Origin: Flavobacterium enshiense DK69
Lineage (GTDB): Bacteria; Bacteroidota; Bacteroidia; Flavobacteriales; Flavobacteriaceae
Direction: 5' to 3'
NCBI RefSeq assembly: GCF_000498495.1
Contig: NZ_AVCS01000006.1
Location: forward strand, 62,001 to 126,000
DNA: 64,000 nucleotides
The position numbers and the translations under genes were made by a program. How positions within the stretch are numbered: the first letter of the stretch is position 1; the number at the start of each line of letters is the position of its first letter. Shown here one piece after another: positions 6,677 to 14,743 of the stretch. The notes beneath the pieces were generated by a model. The model made no database searches and was not told where the DNA came from. It worked only from the letters and a program-made list of their open reading frames with translations.

Positions 6677-9376
6677 TTGAAAAACATACAGTTAAAATAT
6701 TTTCTTGCGTTTGCATTTTTGGCAATGCTAATCGCGTGCTCCACAAAAAAGAATACGTTTGTCAGTCGAAATATGCATGCGCTGTCTGCCAAAGACAATA
6801 TTTTATACAATGGGCGCATAGCCTTTGATAAGGGAGTGGAAGATGTGAAAAATACCTATAAGGATAATTTTTGGGATATTCTTCCAGTAGAACGTATGCA
6901 GGAGAAGACGGAAGCAATCCTTCCGGGCGAAACAAAAAATCCCAATTTTGTAAGAGCAGAGGAGAAGGCAACAAAAGCCATTCAAAAACATTCTATGTAT
7001 ATTGACGGAAGTGAAAAAAACCCGCAGATGGACGAGGCACATTTGCTTTTAGGGAAAGCGCGTTATTATGACAATCGTTTTCTTCCGGCGCTGGATGCCT
7101 TCAACTATATATTGTATAAGTATTCCAATAGTGATAAGATTTACGAAGCTAAAATCTGGAGGGAAAAAACCAACATCCGCCTCGAAAATGATGCTCAGGC
7201 CATCAAGAATTTAAAACTGCTTCTTAAAGGCAATAAATTGGAGAACCAGCTGCATGCTGATGCCAACGCTATTCTGGCGCAGGCTTATCTGAACACCAAC
7301 GTTAAGGACACTGCAATAGCCAAATTGAAAATTGCCCGTGACCTAACCAAACATAAAGAGGAAAGAGCCCGTTATAATTTTATTTTGGGGCAATTGTATG
7401 AAAGCTTGAATTATCCGGACAGTGCCTATGCTGCGTTTCAGGAAGTAATCGATATGAAGCGCAAATCACCACGACGTTACGTAATCTGGGCACACGCCAA
7501 ACAAGCCCAACAGTTTGATTACAAAAACGGGGACACGCTTGCTTTTTCTGAAAAGTATGATGATTTACTTAAAGACAGAGAGAACAGACCTTATCTTGAC
7601 GTAATCAATCATCAAAAAGGATTGTTTTATGACAAGGTGGGTAAAAACCAAGAGGCAAAAAGATATTATAACAAATCGTTGCGATCCGTTTCTCAGGATA
7701 ATTACCTGATAGCTTCCAATTACCGCAATCTGGCTGCAATTTATTTCGAGGAAGCAAAATACAGAATGGCCGGTCAGTATTATGACAGTACATTGCTTCG
7801 TCTGGACGTAAAATCGAGAGAGCATTACAGTATTAAGAAGAAAAGAGAAAATCTTGCCGATGTAATAAAATACGAAGATATCATTCATGATAACGACAGT
7901 ATCCTTAAAGTCGTTGCCATGAGCGAAAATGACAGGAGGAATTTCTATGAGGAATACATTGCCAAACTAAAAATCGAAGACGAGAAAAAAGCATTGGAAG
8001 CCGCCAAAAGAGCAGAACAGGGACAAGGGCAAAACCCGGCGAACCCGCAAAGCATGATTCAGGGAGGCGATAATCTAGAGGGTGCAAAAGGAGGTAAAAT
8101 TCGTCCGATATCCAGCGAACCTATACCGATGCAGCCACCAACGATGCAGCCGCCAACAACTCAGCCGCCAACAACTCAGCCGCCAGCAGGCCAACCTCCT
8201 GTTGCAATGGGGAACCAATCGAGTTTTTATTTCTACAATCCAAATACAGTAGCTTTTGGAAAAGGTGAGTTCCGAAAAAAATGGGGTAACCGAACTTTGA
8301 AGGATAACTGGCGTTGGTCTTCGGCAGAAGAAACGGCTGATATAAAAGATGAAGATATTGTGCCAACTGAAGAAGTGATTAAGGTGGATGAAAATCCTGC
8401 AGTAAAGGCTGAACAACCGCAGTATTCGGTCGATTTTTATACCAGTCAGTTGCCAAGTGATCAGAAAGTGCTTGACAGTTTGGCCAGAGACCGAAATTTC
8501 GCCTATTTCCAGTTAGGTAATATTTACAAAGAGAAGTTCAAAGAGTACGAATTGGCCGCTTCAAGGCTTGAAACGCTTTTAACGAAGAATCCAGAAGAAC
8601 GATTGGTATTGCCATCAAAATATAATTTGTATAAAATATATGAAATCATCAATCCGTCTAAGGCGGAGGCGATGAAAAACGATATCATTTCGAATTATCC
8701 AAACAGCCATTATGCACAGATTCTGTCCAATTCAGCGATTGGCCAAATAACCGACACTCCGGAAGTTGCATACGCCAACTTGTTCAAGAAATACGAACAA
8801 GGGCTTTATCAGGAGACCTTGATTGAAGCGGATCGCATGATTGAAAACTTTGCAGGAGATTCGATGGCGGCCAAATTCGAATTGTTACGTGCGCGAATCA
8901 TTGCCAGATTGGAAGGTCTTGAACAGTATAAAAATGACTTGATTGCCATTGCAAAAAATTATCCGACCATAGACGAAGGTAAAGAAGCTGATGCTTTGGT
9001 GAAAAACGACATCCCGCAACTGGAGCAGTTACAATTGGGCAAAGGAACTCCGGTTAGCTGGAAAATTGTATATGAGATTCCGTATCCGAATGCCGGCAAT
9101 GCAAAAGTGAAAGCCTTAACCGACAAACTGGCTGTCTATATTAAGGACAGAAACAGTGCGAAAATCGTAATGTCGAACGATGTTTATCTGAAGGATAAAA
9201 GTTTTATTGTGATACATGGTTTCGCAAGCAAGGAAGGGGCTGAATCAACTGTGTCGGTATTAAGAGACTTCAAAGGATATAAAGTGAAGGAGCCTGCTTT
9301 CGTAATTTCGAACGAGGATTATAAGGTAATTCAAATCAAGAAGAACCTTTCAGAATATTTGGCAACAATTAAATAA
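6677..9376 (+). CDS. sprE: Gliding motility / type IX secretion lipoprotein SprE (PorW)
   Basis: A TPR-rich lipoprotein required in Flavobacterium and Porphyromonas relatives for type IX secretion and gliding; it acts on the periplasmic side of the outer membrane and links to the PorK/N (GldK/N) ring. The chosen start is a TTG at 6677, because it gives a complete lipoprotein signal ending in MLIAC with lipid-attachment Cys21; no ATG gives an intact signal. Next come the family hallmarks STKKNTFVSRNMHALSAKD and ILYNGRIAFDKG, then many TPR repeats to about residue 440, a low-complexity QPPT linker (about 485-505), and a second TPR part. The length of 899 residues fits SprE. The bactofilin gene follows after two bases. 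Confidence 0.9.
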   Translation: MKNIQLKYFLAFAFLAMLIACSTKKNTFVSRNMHALSAKDNILYNGRIAFDKGVEDVKNTYKDNFWDILPVERMQEKTEAILPGETKNPNFVRAEEKATKAIQKHSMYIDGSEKNPQMDEAHLLLGKARYYDNRFLPALDAFNYILYKYSNSDKIYEAKIWREKTNIRLENDAQAIKNLKLLLKGNKLENQLHADANAILAQAYLNTNVKDTAIAKLKIARDLTKHKEERARYNFILGQLYESLNYPDSAYAAFQEVIDMKRKSPRRYVIWAHAKQAQQFDYKNGDTLAFSEKYDDLLKDRENRPYLDVINHQKGLFYDKVGKNQEAKRYYNKSLRSVSQDNYLIASNYRNLAAIYFEEAKYRMAGQYYDSTLLRLDVKSREHYSIKKKRENLADVIKYEDIIHDNDSILKVVAMSENDRRNFYEEYIAKLKIEDEKKALEAAKRAEQGQGQNPANPQSMIQGGDNLEGAKGGKIRPISSEPIPMQPPTMQPPTTQPPTTQPPAGQPPVAMGNQSSFYFYNPNTVAFGKGEFRKKWGNRTLKDNWRWSSAEETADIKDEDIVPTEEVIKVDENPAVKAEQPQYSVDFYTSQLPSDQKVLDSLARDRNFAYFQLGNIYKEKFKEYELAASRLETLLTKNPEERLVLPSKYNLYKIYEIINPSKAEAMKNDIISNYPNSHYAQILSNSAIGQITDTPEVAYANLFKKYEQGLYQETLIEADRMIENFAGDSMAAKFELLRARIIARLEGLEQYKNDLIAIAKNYPTIDEGKEADALVKNDIPQLEQLQLGKGTPVSWKIVYEIPYPNAGNAKVKALTDKLAVYIKDRNSAKIVMSNDVYLKDKSFIVIHGFASKEGAESTVSVLRDFKGYKVKEPAFVISNEDYKVIQIKKNLSEYLATIK
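8132..8191 (+). repeat. In-frame 15-nt tandem repeat (QPPT linker) inside sprE
   Basis: Four consecutive 15-base units begin at 8132, 8147, 8162 and 8177; the second and third are identical (CAGCCGCCAACAACT). They encode a Gln-Pro-Pro-Thr-Met/Thr linker between the two TPR parts of SprE. The unit is a multiple of three, so copy-number change would lengthen the linker without a frameshift. Confidence 0.85.
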
Positions 9377-9378
9377 GT

Positions 9379-9735
9379 ATGTTCGACAAACCGCAAAAAT
9401 CATATACGGATTTATTGGGTAAAACCAATAGAATCGTAGAAGGAACGACCATTGAAGGAAATATCGTTTCCCAGGCTGATTTTCGTCTGGACGGACATCT
9501 GAAGGGAAACTTTTCCTCGGCGGGACGTTTGGTTATCGGTCCGTCCGGGAGCGTTACCGGGGATGTTATTTGCAAAACGGCCGATATAGAAGGAAAGTTT
9601 GACGGGAAGATTGATGTAGCCGAAATGTTGAACATCCGTTCTAAAGCTATCATTAAGGGAGAAGCTATAGTCGGAAAACTTTCGGTGGAACCCGGAGCTG
9701 ATTTCAGCGCTTCCTGTGTGATGCGCAATACCTAA
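9379..9735 (+). CDS. Bactofilin (polymer-forming cytoskeletal protein)
   Basis: A 118-residue protein of the bactofilin (DUF583) family, which self-assembles into filaments beneath the cell envelope. The signs are a short N-terminal tail (FDKPQKSYTDLL) and then regular beta-helix turns with alternating Gly and hydrophobic residues: IVEGTTIEGNIVSQADFRLD, GHLKGNFSSAGRLVIGPSG, SVTGDVICKTADIEGKFDG. Length fits the family core without long tails. It lies two bases after sprE and ten before the AtpZ-like gene, so all three are probably cotranscribed. A role in organising the envelope or motility apparatus is possible but only inferred from the neighbours. Confidence 0.9.
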   Translation: MFDKPQKSYTDLLGKTNRIVEGTTIEGNIVSQADFRLDGHLKGNFSSAGRLVIGPSGSVTGDVICKTADIEGKFDGKIDVAEMLNIRSKAIIKGEAIVGKLSVEPGADFSASCVMRNT

Positions 9736-9744
9736 AAAATTTAT

Positions 9745-9975
9745 ATGTCTATGGGAGATCCGGAAAAAAAGTCACCTAACAAATGGTTGGCGTTAATTAA
9801 TATCCCGTTTCAGATGGGAATTATTATTTTTGCATTCGCCTGGTTGGGTACATGGCTGGATGAAAAATACCGGAATGAGAACGATTTGTACGTGAAAATC
9901 TTAACGCTTGTTGGTGTTTTTATCGCGCTTTACAATGTTATCCGACAGGTAAACGATTTAAACAAGACAAAATAA
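9745..9975 (+). CDS. AtpZ/AtpI-like small membrane protein
   Basis: A 76-residue protein with two hydrophobic helices (about residues 21-37 and 48-66). The pattern FQMGIIIFAFAWLGTWLDEKY, followed by a second helix with GVFIALYNVIRQV, matches the AtpZ/AtpI family found before F0 subunit a. In other bacteria these proteins assist c-ring assembly or Mg2+/Ca2+ transport for the ATP synthase. It stands immediately (zero bases) before the next small membrane protein and about 500 bases before atpB. Confidence 0.85.
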   Translation: MSMGDPEKKSPNKWLALINIPFQMGIIIFAFAWLGTWLDEKYRNENDLYVKILTLVGVFIALYNVIRQVNDLNKTK

Positions 9976-10392
9976 ATGAACTGGAAAAAATACAGGACAC
10001 TTTTTACCTTACTTATTATTGCACCTATCTTAGCAGGATTCCATATGCTGATTGTTAAATCCTTGGTTTCTGCTGAAATTTATGAAGCATTCCATTATTC
10101 CTTGCCGATGCTGTATTGCCTATTTACTGCTGCTTCGGCGGTAATCTTGTTGATTAGCATAATAATGAAACAAAGAGGCCCGGAGCAGATCGGGAATGTT
10201 TTTCTGATTACGACTTCCGTTAAAATGGCGCTATGCTATGCCTTGATCCAACCAGTCCTGAATACGGACACACAAAGTGCTCATTTTGAAAAAATCAATT
10301 TTTTTGTAATTTTCATTTTGTTTTTAGCAATAGAAGTTCTTTTGACTTCAAGATTATTAAATGATGGCAATGAAAAGGGTAAAAATTCATAA
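9976..10392 (+). CDS. Small four-helix membrane protein (AtpI-like position)
   Basis: A 138-residue protein with four hydrophobic segments near residues 8-27, 41-62, 72-92 and 103-123. I do not recognise a conserved functional motif. Its ATG follows the stop codon of the AtpZ-like gene directly, and it stands where atpI usually precedes atpB. It is therefore likely a Bacteroidetes AtpI-type assembly or accessory protein, which is an inference from position. A strong promoter for atpB begins 29 bases after its stop codon. Confidence 0.65.
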   Translation: MNWKKYRTLFTLLIIAPILAGFHMLIVKSLVSAEIYEAFHYSLPMLYCLFTAASAVILLISIIMKQRGPEQIGNVFLITTSVKMALCYALIQPVLNTDTQSAHFEKINFFVIFILFLAIEVLLTSRLLNDGNEKGKNS

Positions 10393-10420
10393 ATGCATCA
10401 AAAAAAAGCATTTAATACTC

Positions 10421-10449
10421 TTGAGGTATTAATTTAAAATGTACCTTTG
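10421..10449 (+). promoter_or_regulatory. atpB operon promoter (TTG, 18 bp, TACCTTTG)
   Basis: TTG at 10421-10423 and TACCTTTG at 10442-10449 are separated by 18 bases and match the Bacteroidetes -33/-7 consensus (TTG and TAnnTTTG). The likely start site is near 10456, giving a leader of roughly 35 bases before the atpB ATG. This allows atpB-G to be expressed separately from the sprE-bactofilin-AtpZ genes. Confidence 0.72.
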
Positions 10450-10491
10450 CGCCAAATTTAAAGACCTAAGAATTAAGATATTTAATAAGGT

Positions 10492-11703
10492 ATGGTGATT
10501 TCAAAACAACCTGTAAGATTTATGTTAGCAGCTTTTGTAGGATTGATTTCTTCTGTTGCAATGGCAAATCCAACAACAGATTCTACTCAAGTAAAAACTG
10601 AGACTGCTCACGAAGTACAAGCAACTGCGCCAACAGCTCATGCTGAAGTAGGACATGAAGAAAAAGCGCTAACTCCAGAGGAGGAGAAAAGAACGAAAGT
10701 GGATGCTTTTATCGATCACCACCTTCAGGATTCTCATGATTTCGTTTTCTTCTCAGATGAGAAAGAAGGCGCGCATTACGGATTTTCTTTGCCGGTTATC
10801 TTATTGGATGGCGGATTAAAAGTTTTTTCATCTTCAAAATTACACCACGGTGAAGCTGTTGCTGAAGTAGACGGTAACTACTATAAATTGTTCCATGGTA
10901 AAATCTACAAAACGGATGCTGCCGGGACTATCAATCTTGACGAGCACCACCACGCAACGAATGCAATGCCGCTTGATTTCTCAATAACTAAAAACGTATT
11001 GTCGTTGTTAGTGGTTTCTGCAATGTTGTTATTCATGTTCACAAGCTTAGCGAAATCATATAAAAAAGGTCCGGTTCCGACAGGTTTCGGAAGAGTTTTG
11101 GAGCCACTTATTATTTTCATCAGAGATGAGATAGCGATTCCAAACATCGGTGAGAAAAAATACAGAAAGTTCATGGGGTACCTGTTAACGGTATTCTTCC
11201 TGATCTGGTTGTTAAATCTTTTAGGGATGACTCCACTTGGAATTAACGTAACTGGTAATATTGCAGTGACAGTTTGTTTAGCGATTTTCACCTATATCAT
11301 TACCCAATTCAGTGCGAATAAAGATTATTGGGGACACATCTTCTGGATGCCAGGAGTACCGGTTCCAATGAAGATTATTTTGGCTCCGATAGAAATTTTG
11401 GGAACATTAACAAAGCCATTCGCGTTATTAATCCGTTTGTTCGCAAACATTACTGCTGGTCACGTGGTAATCATGAGTTTAATTGCGATGATTTTCGTAG
11501 GTAAGAATCTGGTTGCTGATTTGCCAATCTCTTTTGGGTTAACGTTGTTCATCTCTTTAATTGAGTTGTTGGTTGCATTCTTGCAGGCCTTCATCTTTAC
11601 CATGATGTCTTCGTTGTTCATCGGTATGGCTGTACAGGATCATCATCATGATGAGCACGAACACCACGACGGGCATGATTTTACTGACAATTCAATTGTT
11701 TAA
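10492..11703 (+). CDS. atpB: ATP synthase F0 subunit a
   Basis: Subunit a forms the proton half-channels next to the c-ring. The C-terminal ~230 residues are canonical: NLLGMTPLGINVTGN, then LLIRLFANITAGHVV with the essential Arg315 (equivalent to E. coli Arg210). The protein is 403 residues, much longer than the ~270 of E. coli, because of an N-terminal extension of about 150 residues. The extension begins with a signal-peptide-like helix (FMLAAFVGLISSVAMA) and continues with an Ala/Glu/His-rich stretch. The C-terminus carries a His/Asp cluster (DHHHDEHEHHDGHD). Both features occur in Bacteroidetes subunit a. It is the first gene of atpBEFHAG and has its own promoter. Confidence 0.95.
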   Translation: MVISKQPVRFMLAAFVGLISSVAMANPTTDSTQVKTETAHEVQATAPTAHAEVGHEEKALTPEEEKRTKVDAFIDHHLQDSHDFVFFSDEKEGAHYGFSLPVILLDGGLKVFSSSKLHHGEAVAEVDGNYYKLFHGKIYKTDAAGTINLDEHHHATNAMPLDFSITKNVLSLLVVSAMLLFMFTSLAKSYKKGPVPTGFGRVLEPLIIFIRDEIAIPNIGEKKYRKFMGYLLTVFFLIWLLNLLGMTPLGINVTGNIAVTVCLAIFTYIITQFSANKDYWGHIFWMPGVPVPMKIILAPIEILGTLTKPFALLIRLFANITAGHVVIMSLIAMIFVGKNLVADLPISFGLTLFISLIELLVAFLQAFIFTMMSSLFIGMAVQDHHHDEHEHHDGHDFTDNSIV

Positions 11704-11734
11704 TTTAGAAGTTTAATTTTATATATATATACTT

Positions 11735-11932
11735 ATGGGAACTATTCCAACGTTAGTAGGTGCAGGTTTAGTAGTAATCGGTGCTGGTTTAGGTTTAGGT
11801 AGAATCGGTGGATCTGCTATGGACGCTATTGCTCGTCAGCCAGAAGCTGCTGGAAAAATCCAAACAGCGATGATCATCATCGCGGCTTTATTAGAAGGTT
11901 TGAGCTTTGCTGCTTTGATCTTAGGAAAATAA
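11735..11932 (+). CDS. atpE: ATP synthase F0 subunit c
   Basis: A 65-residue two-helix hairpin that assembles into the rotor ring. Helix 1 has the glycine-rich GAGLGLGRIGGSA, the polar loop is RQPE (residues 34-37), and helix 2 carries the ion-binding Glu54 in AALLEGLSF. Gly follows Glu54 and the Na+-type Gln/Ser-Thr pattern is not evident, so proton coupling is expected. It is followed by a stable hairpin at 11946-11982, which could protect or attenuate the message and favour excess subunit c. Confidence 0.95.
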   Translation: MGTIPTLVGAGLVVIGAGLGLGRIGGSAMDAIARQPEAAGKIQTAMIIIAALLEGLSFAALILGK

Positions 11933-11945
11933 TAAAGAGAAAAAC

Positions 11946-11986
11946 AGACAATACCTGTAACGGTTGGTTACAGGTGTTGTTTTAAA
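11946..11986 (+). terminator. Intercistronic hairpin between atpE and atpF (attenuator-like)
   Basis: ACCTGTAAC (11953-11961) and GTTACAGGT (11967-11975) pair perfectly around a GGTTG loop. With G-U pairs the stem extends to 11946/11982 and is followed by a short T run and an A-tract. It lies inside the operon, so a partial terminator or a 3'-end-protecting hairpin is more likely than a full stop. Confidence 0.65.
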
Positions 11987-12022
11987 AAAAAGTAAAAAAA
12001 TTAAATCATAATATAGTCTACA

Positions 12023-12523
12023 ATGGAGAAGTTAATTAACGATTTTTCATTCGGTTTATTCTTTTGGCAAGCAATTATCTTATTGGTGTTGATTTTCCTT
12101 ATGGTGAAATTTGCATGGAAACCAATTATGGAGTCGATTTCAGCTAGAGAAGATGGTATCAGAGATGCTATTGCTTCCGCTGAAACAGCTAAGAAAGAGA
12201 TGATGAATCTTAAGGCTGATAATCAAAGATTATTAGACGAAGCTCGTGCTGAAAGAGATACTATGCTTAAAGAAGCTCGTGAAATCAAAGAAAAAATGAT
12301 TGCTGATGCGAAATCAGAAGCTCAAGTACAAGGAGCAAAAATGATCGAGCAGGCAAAAGCGACTATCGAAAGCGAGAAAAATGCTGCTTTGGCTGAATTG
12401 AAAAATCAGGTTTCTGGTCTTTCTGTTCAAATCGCTGAAAAATTATTAAAAGGTGAACTTTCTGACAAATCTTCTCAAACTGCATTGGTTGAGAGAATGT
12501 TAGAAGAAGTAAAATTAAATTAA
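12023..12523 (+). CDS. atpF: ATP synthase F0 subunit b
   Basis: Peripheral-stalk subunit of 166 residues. One N-terminal membrane helix (FGLFFWQAIILLVLIFLMV, about residues 10-28) is followed by KFAWKPIMESISARE, the conserved exit from the membrane. The rest is a long charged coiled coil (SAETAKKEMMNLKADNQRL... EAREIKEKMIADAK), the dimeric stator rod that binds delta. The gene is six bases before atpH. Confidence 0.95.
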   Translation: MEKLINDFSFGLFFWQAIILLVLIFLMVKFAWKPIMESISAREDGIRDAIASAETAKKEMMNLKADNQRLLDEARAERDTMLKEAREIKEKMIADAKSEAQVQGAKMIEQAKATIESEKNAALAELKNQVSGLSVQIAEKLLKGELSDKSSQTALVERMLEEVKLN

Positions 12524-12529
12524 TCGTAT

Positions 12530-13057
12530 ATGTCAAGAGCAGCGATTAGATATGCAAAAGCAATTTTAGATATTGCTAACTCTAACGGAAAAGCGGCAAA
12601 CGTTAACGACGACATGAAGTCTATCGTAGCGGCTGTGGCAGAAAGCAAAGAGTTAAGAGACTTCTTGTCTAACCCAACTGTTAAGGGTGACGTAAAAGTA
12701 TCGGCTATATCAGAAGTATTTGCTTCTGTTCAAAACGAAACAAAAAGTTTGTTCCGATTGTTATTGGAAAACAAAAGATTCGAGATTTTACCTGCGGTAG
12801 CTTCTCAGTACAATCTGTTGTTTGACGAGTTGAGCGGTGTGGAAGTGGCAAAAGTTACAACAGCTTTTCCTATCACTCCGGAATTGGAAGCAAAGGTATT
12901 GGCAAAAGTTAAGGAATTTTCAACTAAATCCGTTACTATAGTTAATATCGTTGATGAGTCAATCATCGGCGGGTTTATCTTGAGACTTGGCGACAAACAG
13001 TACAATGCTTCTATAGCAAACAGTTTACAAACATTAAAAAGAGAACTTTTAAATTAG
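12530..13057 (+). CDS. atpH: ATP synthase F1 subunit delta
   Basis: A 175-residue OSCP/delta subunit that joins the b dimer to the top of the alpha3-beta3 head. Family marks are the start SRAAIRYAKAILDIANSNGK, the middle FLSNPTVKGDVKVSAISEVF, and the C-terminal DESIIGGFILRLGDKQYNASI, matching the GG(F/V)xxRxGDxxxDxS motif. It follows atpF by six bases and precedes atpA by 37. Confidence 0.95.
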   Translation: MSRAAIRYAKAILDIANSNGKAANVNDDMKSIVAAVAESKELRDFLSNPTVKGDVKVSAISEVFASVQNETKSLFRLLLENKRFEILPAVASQYNLLFDELSGVEVAKVTTAFPITPELEAKVLAKVKEFSTKSVTIVNIVDESIIGGFILRLGDKQYNASIANSLQTLKRELLN

Positions 13058-13094
13058 TATTTACCATACCGAAAGGTGTTAAATTATAAACAGA

Positions 13095-14669
13095 ATGGCA
13101 GAAATTAAAGCTGCTGAAATTTCAGCAATATTAAAGAAACAATTATCTGGTTTTGAATCAGGTGCTACTTTAGAGGAAGTGGGAACAGTTCTTCAGGTAG
13201 GAGACGGTATCGCTCGTGTTTACGGTTTGTCTAATGCACAATACGGTGAGTTAGTACAATTCGATAACGGGTTGGAAGCTATTGTATTGAATCTTGAGGA
13301 AGATAACGTAGGGGTTGTATTGTTAGGACCATCTACAGGAATCAAAGAAGGTTCAACTGTGAAAAGAACTCAGCGTATCGCTTCTTTAAAAGTTGGTGAG
13401 CAAATGGTAGGTCGTGTTGTGGATACATTAGGTTTCCCTATCGACGGTAAAGGACCAATCGGTGGTGACCTTTACGAAATGCCATTGGAAAGAAAAGCTC
13501 CTGGAGTTATCTTCCGTCAGCCGGTAAACGAGCCGCTACAAACAGGTATCAAATCTATCGATGCGATGATCCCAGTTGGTCGTGGACAACGTGAGTTGGT
13601 TATCGGTGACCGTCAAACTGGTAAAACTACAGTATGTATCGATACCATTTTGAACCAAAAAGAATTTTATGATGCTGGTAAACCAGTATTCTGTATATAT
13701 GTTGCTGTAGGACAAAAAGCTTCTACGGTAGCTGGTATCGCAAAAACATTAGAAGAAAAAGGTGCAATGGCTTATACAGTTATCGTTGCAGCTAACGCTT
13801 CTGACCCTGCTCCAATGCAGGTATACGCTCCAATGGCGGGTGCTGCAATTGGTGAGTATTTCCGTGATTCAGGTCGTCCTGCTTTGATCATCTATGATGA
13901 TTTATCAAAACAAGCGGTTGCTTACCGTGAGGTGTCTTTGTTGTTAAGAAGACCACCAGGACGTGAGGCTTACCCTGGAGACGTATTCTACCTACACTCT
14001 CGTTTATTAGAAAGAGCTTGTAAAGTAATCGCTGATGACAGCATTGCTAAAAACATGAATGACTTACCAGAATCGTTAAGACCAATCGTTAAAGGTGGTG
14101 GATCGTTAACAGCGTTACCAATCATCGAAACACAGGCGGGTGACGTTTCTGCTTATATCCCAACAAACGTAATTTCGATTACTGACGGGCAGATTTTCTT
14201 GGAGTCTGACTTGTTCAACTCAGGGGTTCGTCCGGCGATCAACGTAGGTATCTCCGTATCTCGTGTAGGAGGTAATGCGCAGATCAAATCGATGAAAAAA
14301 GTATCTGGAACTTTGAAATTAGACCAGGCACAGTTCCGTGAATTAGAAGCGTTCGCGAAATTCGGTTCTGACTTGGATGCTGTTACTTTGAACGTAATCG
14401 AAAAAGGTAGACGTAACGTAGAAATCTTGAAACAATCGGTAAACACTCCGTTTACTGTTGAAGATCAGGTTGCGATTATCTATGCTGGAACGAAAAACTT
14501 ATTAAGAAACGTTCCTGTAAACAAAGTAAAAGAATTCGAAAAAGATTTCTTAGAGTACTTAAACGCAAAACACAGAGATACACTTGACGCTTTAAAAGCT
14601 GGTAAATTCGACGATAACATCACTGATGTTTTAGAGAAAGCAGCAAAAGAGGTTTCTGCAAAATATTAA
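13095..14669 (+). CDS. atpA: ATP synthase F1 subunit alpha
   Basis: A 524-residue regulatory nucleotide-binding subunit of F1. It contains Walker A GDRQTGKT at residues 171-178, the [12 protein letters not shown] segment, the [21 protein letters not shown] arginine-finger region, and the C-terminal helical domain. Length is normal (E. coli 513). The codons are strongly biased to GGT, GTA and CGT compared with neighbouring genes, consistent with high expression. The usual partner atpD (beta) is not in this cluster. An inverted repeat follows the stop codon. Confidence 0.97.
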   Translation: MAEIKAAEISAILKKQLSGFESGATLEEVGTVLQVGDGIARVYGLSNAQYGELVQFDNGLEAIVLNLEEDNVGVVLLGPSTGIKEGSTVKRTQRIASLKVGEQMVGRVVDTLGFPIDGKGPIGGDLYEMPLERKAPGVIFRQPVNEPLQTGIKSIDAMIPVGRGQRELVIGDRQTGKTTVCIDTILNQKEFYDAGKPVFCIYVAVGQKASTVAGIAKTLEEKGAMAYTVIVAANASDPAPMQVYAPMAGAAIGEYFRDSGRPALIIYDDLSKQAVAYREVSLLLRRPPGREAYPGDVFYLHSRLLERACKVIADDSIAKNMNDLPESLRPIVKGGGSLTALPIIETQAGDVSAYIPTNVISITDGQIFLESDLFNSGVRPAINVGISVSRVGGNAQIKSMKKVSGTLKLDQAQFRELEAFAKFGSDLDAVTLNVIEKGRRNVEILKQSVNTPFTVEDQVAIIYAGTKNLLRNVPVNKVKEFEKDFLEYLNAKHRDTLDALKAGKFDDNITDVLEKAAKEVSAKY

Positions 14670-14674
14670 TAAAA

Positions 14675-14736
14675 AGTGATTAGTGATTAGTAGCTGGTAA
14701 AAAGCTAGCTACTAATTACTGGTAACTAATTACTAA
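14675..14736 (+). repeat. Inverted/direct repeat between atpA and atpG
   Basis: The arm at 14682-14695 (AGTGATTAGTAGCT) pairs with 14707-14720 (AGCTACTAATTACT) over 14 positions with one G-U pair and an 11-base loop. Extra copies of the same module (AGTGAT at 14675 and AACTAATTACT at 14724-14734) flank it. There is no T-tract, so it is not a terminator; an mRNA-processing or stability element is possible. Confidence 0.6.
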
Positions 14737-14743
14737 AAGAAGA

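Noticed and set aside
8132-8191. Tandem repeats in sprE considered as a phase-variation tract
   Set aside because: The unit is 15 bases, so gain or loss keeps the frame; it cannot switch the gene off.
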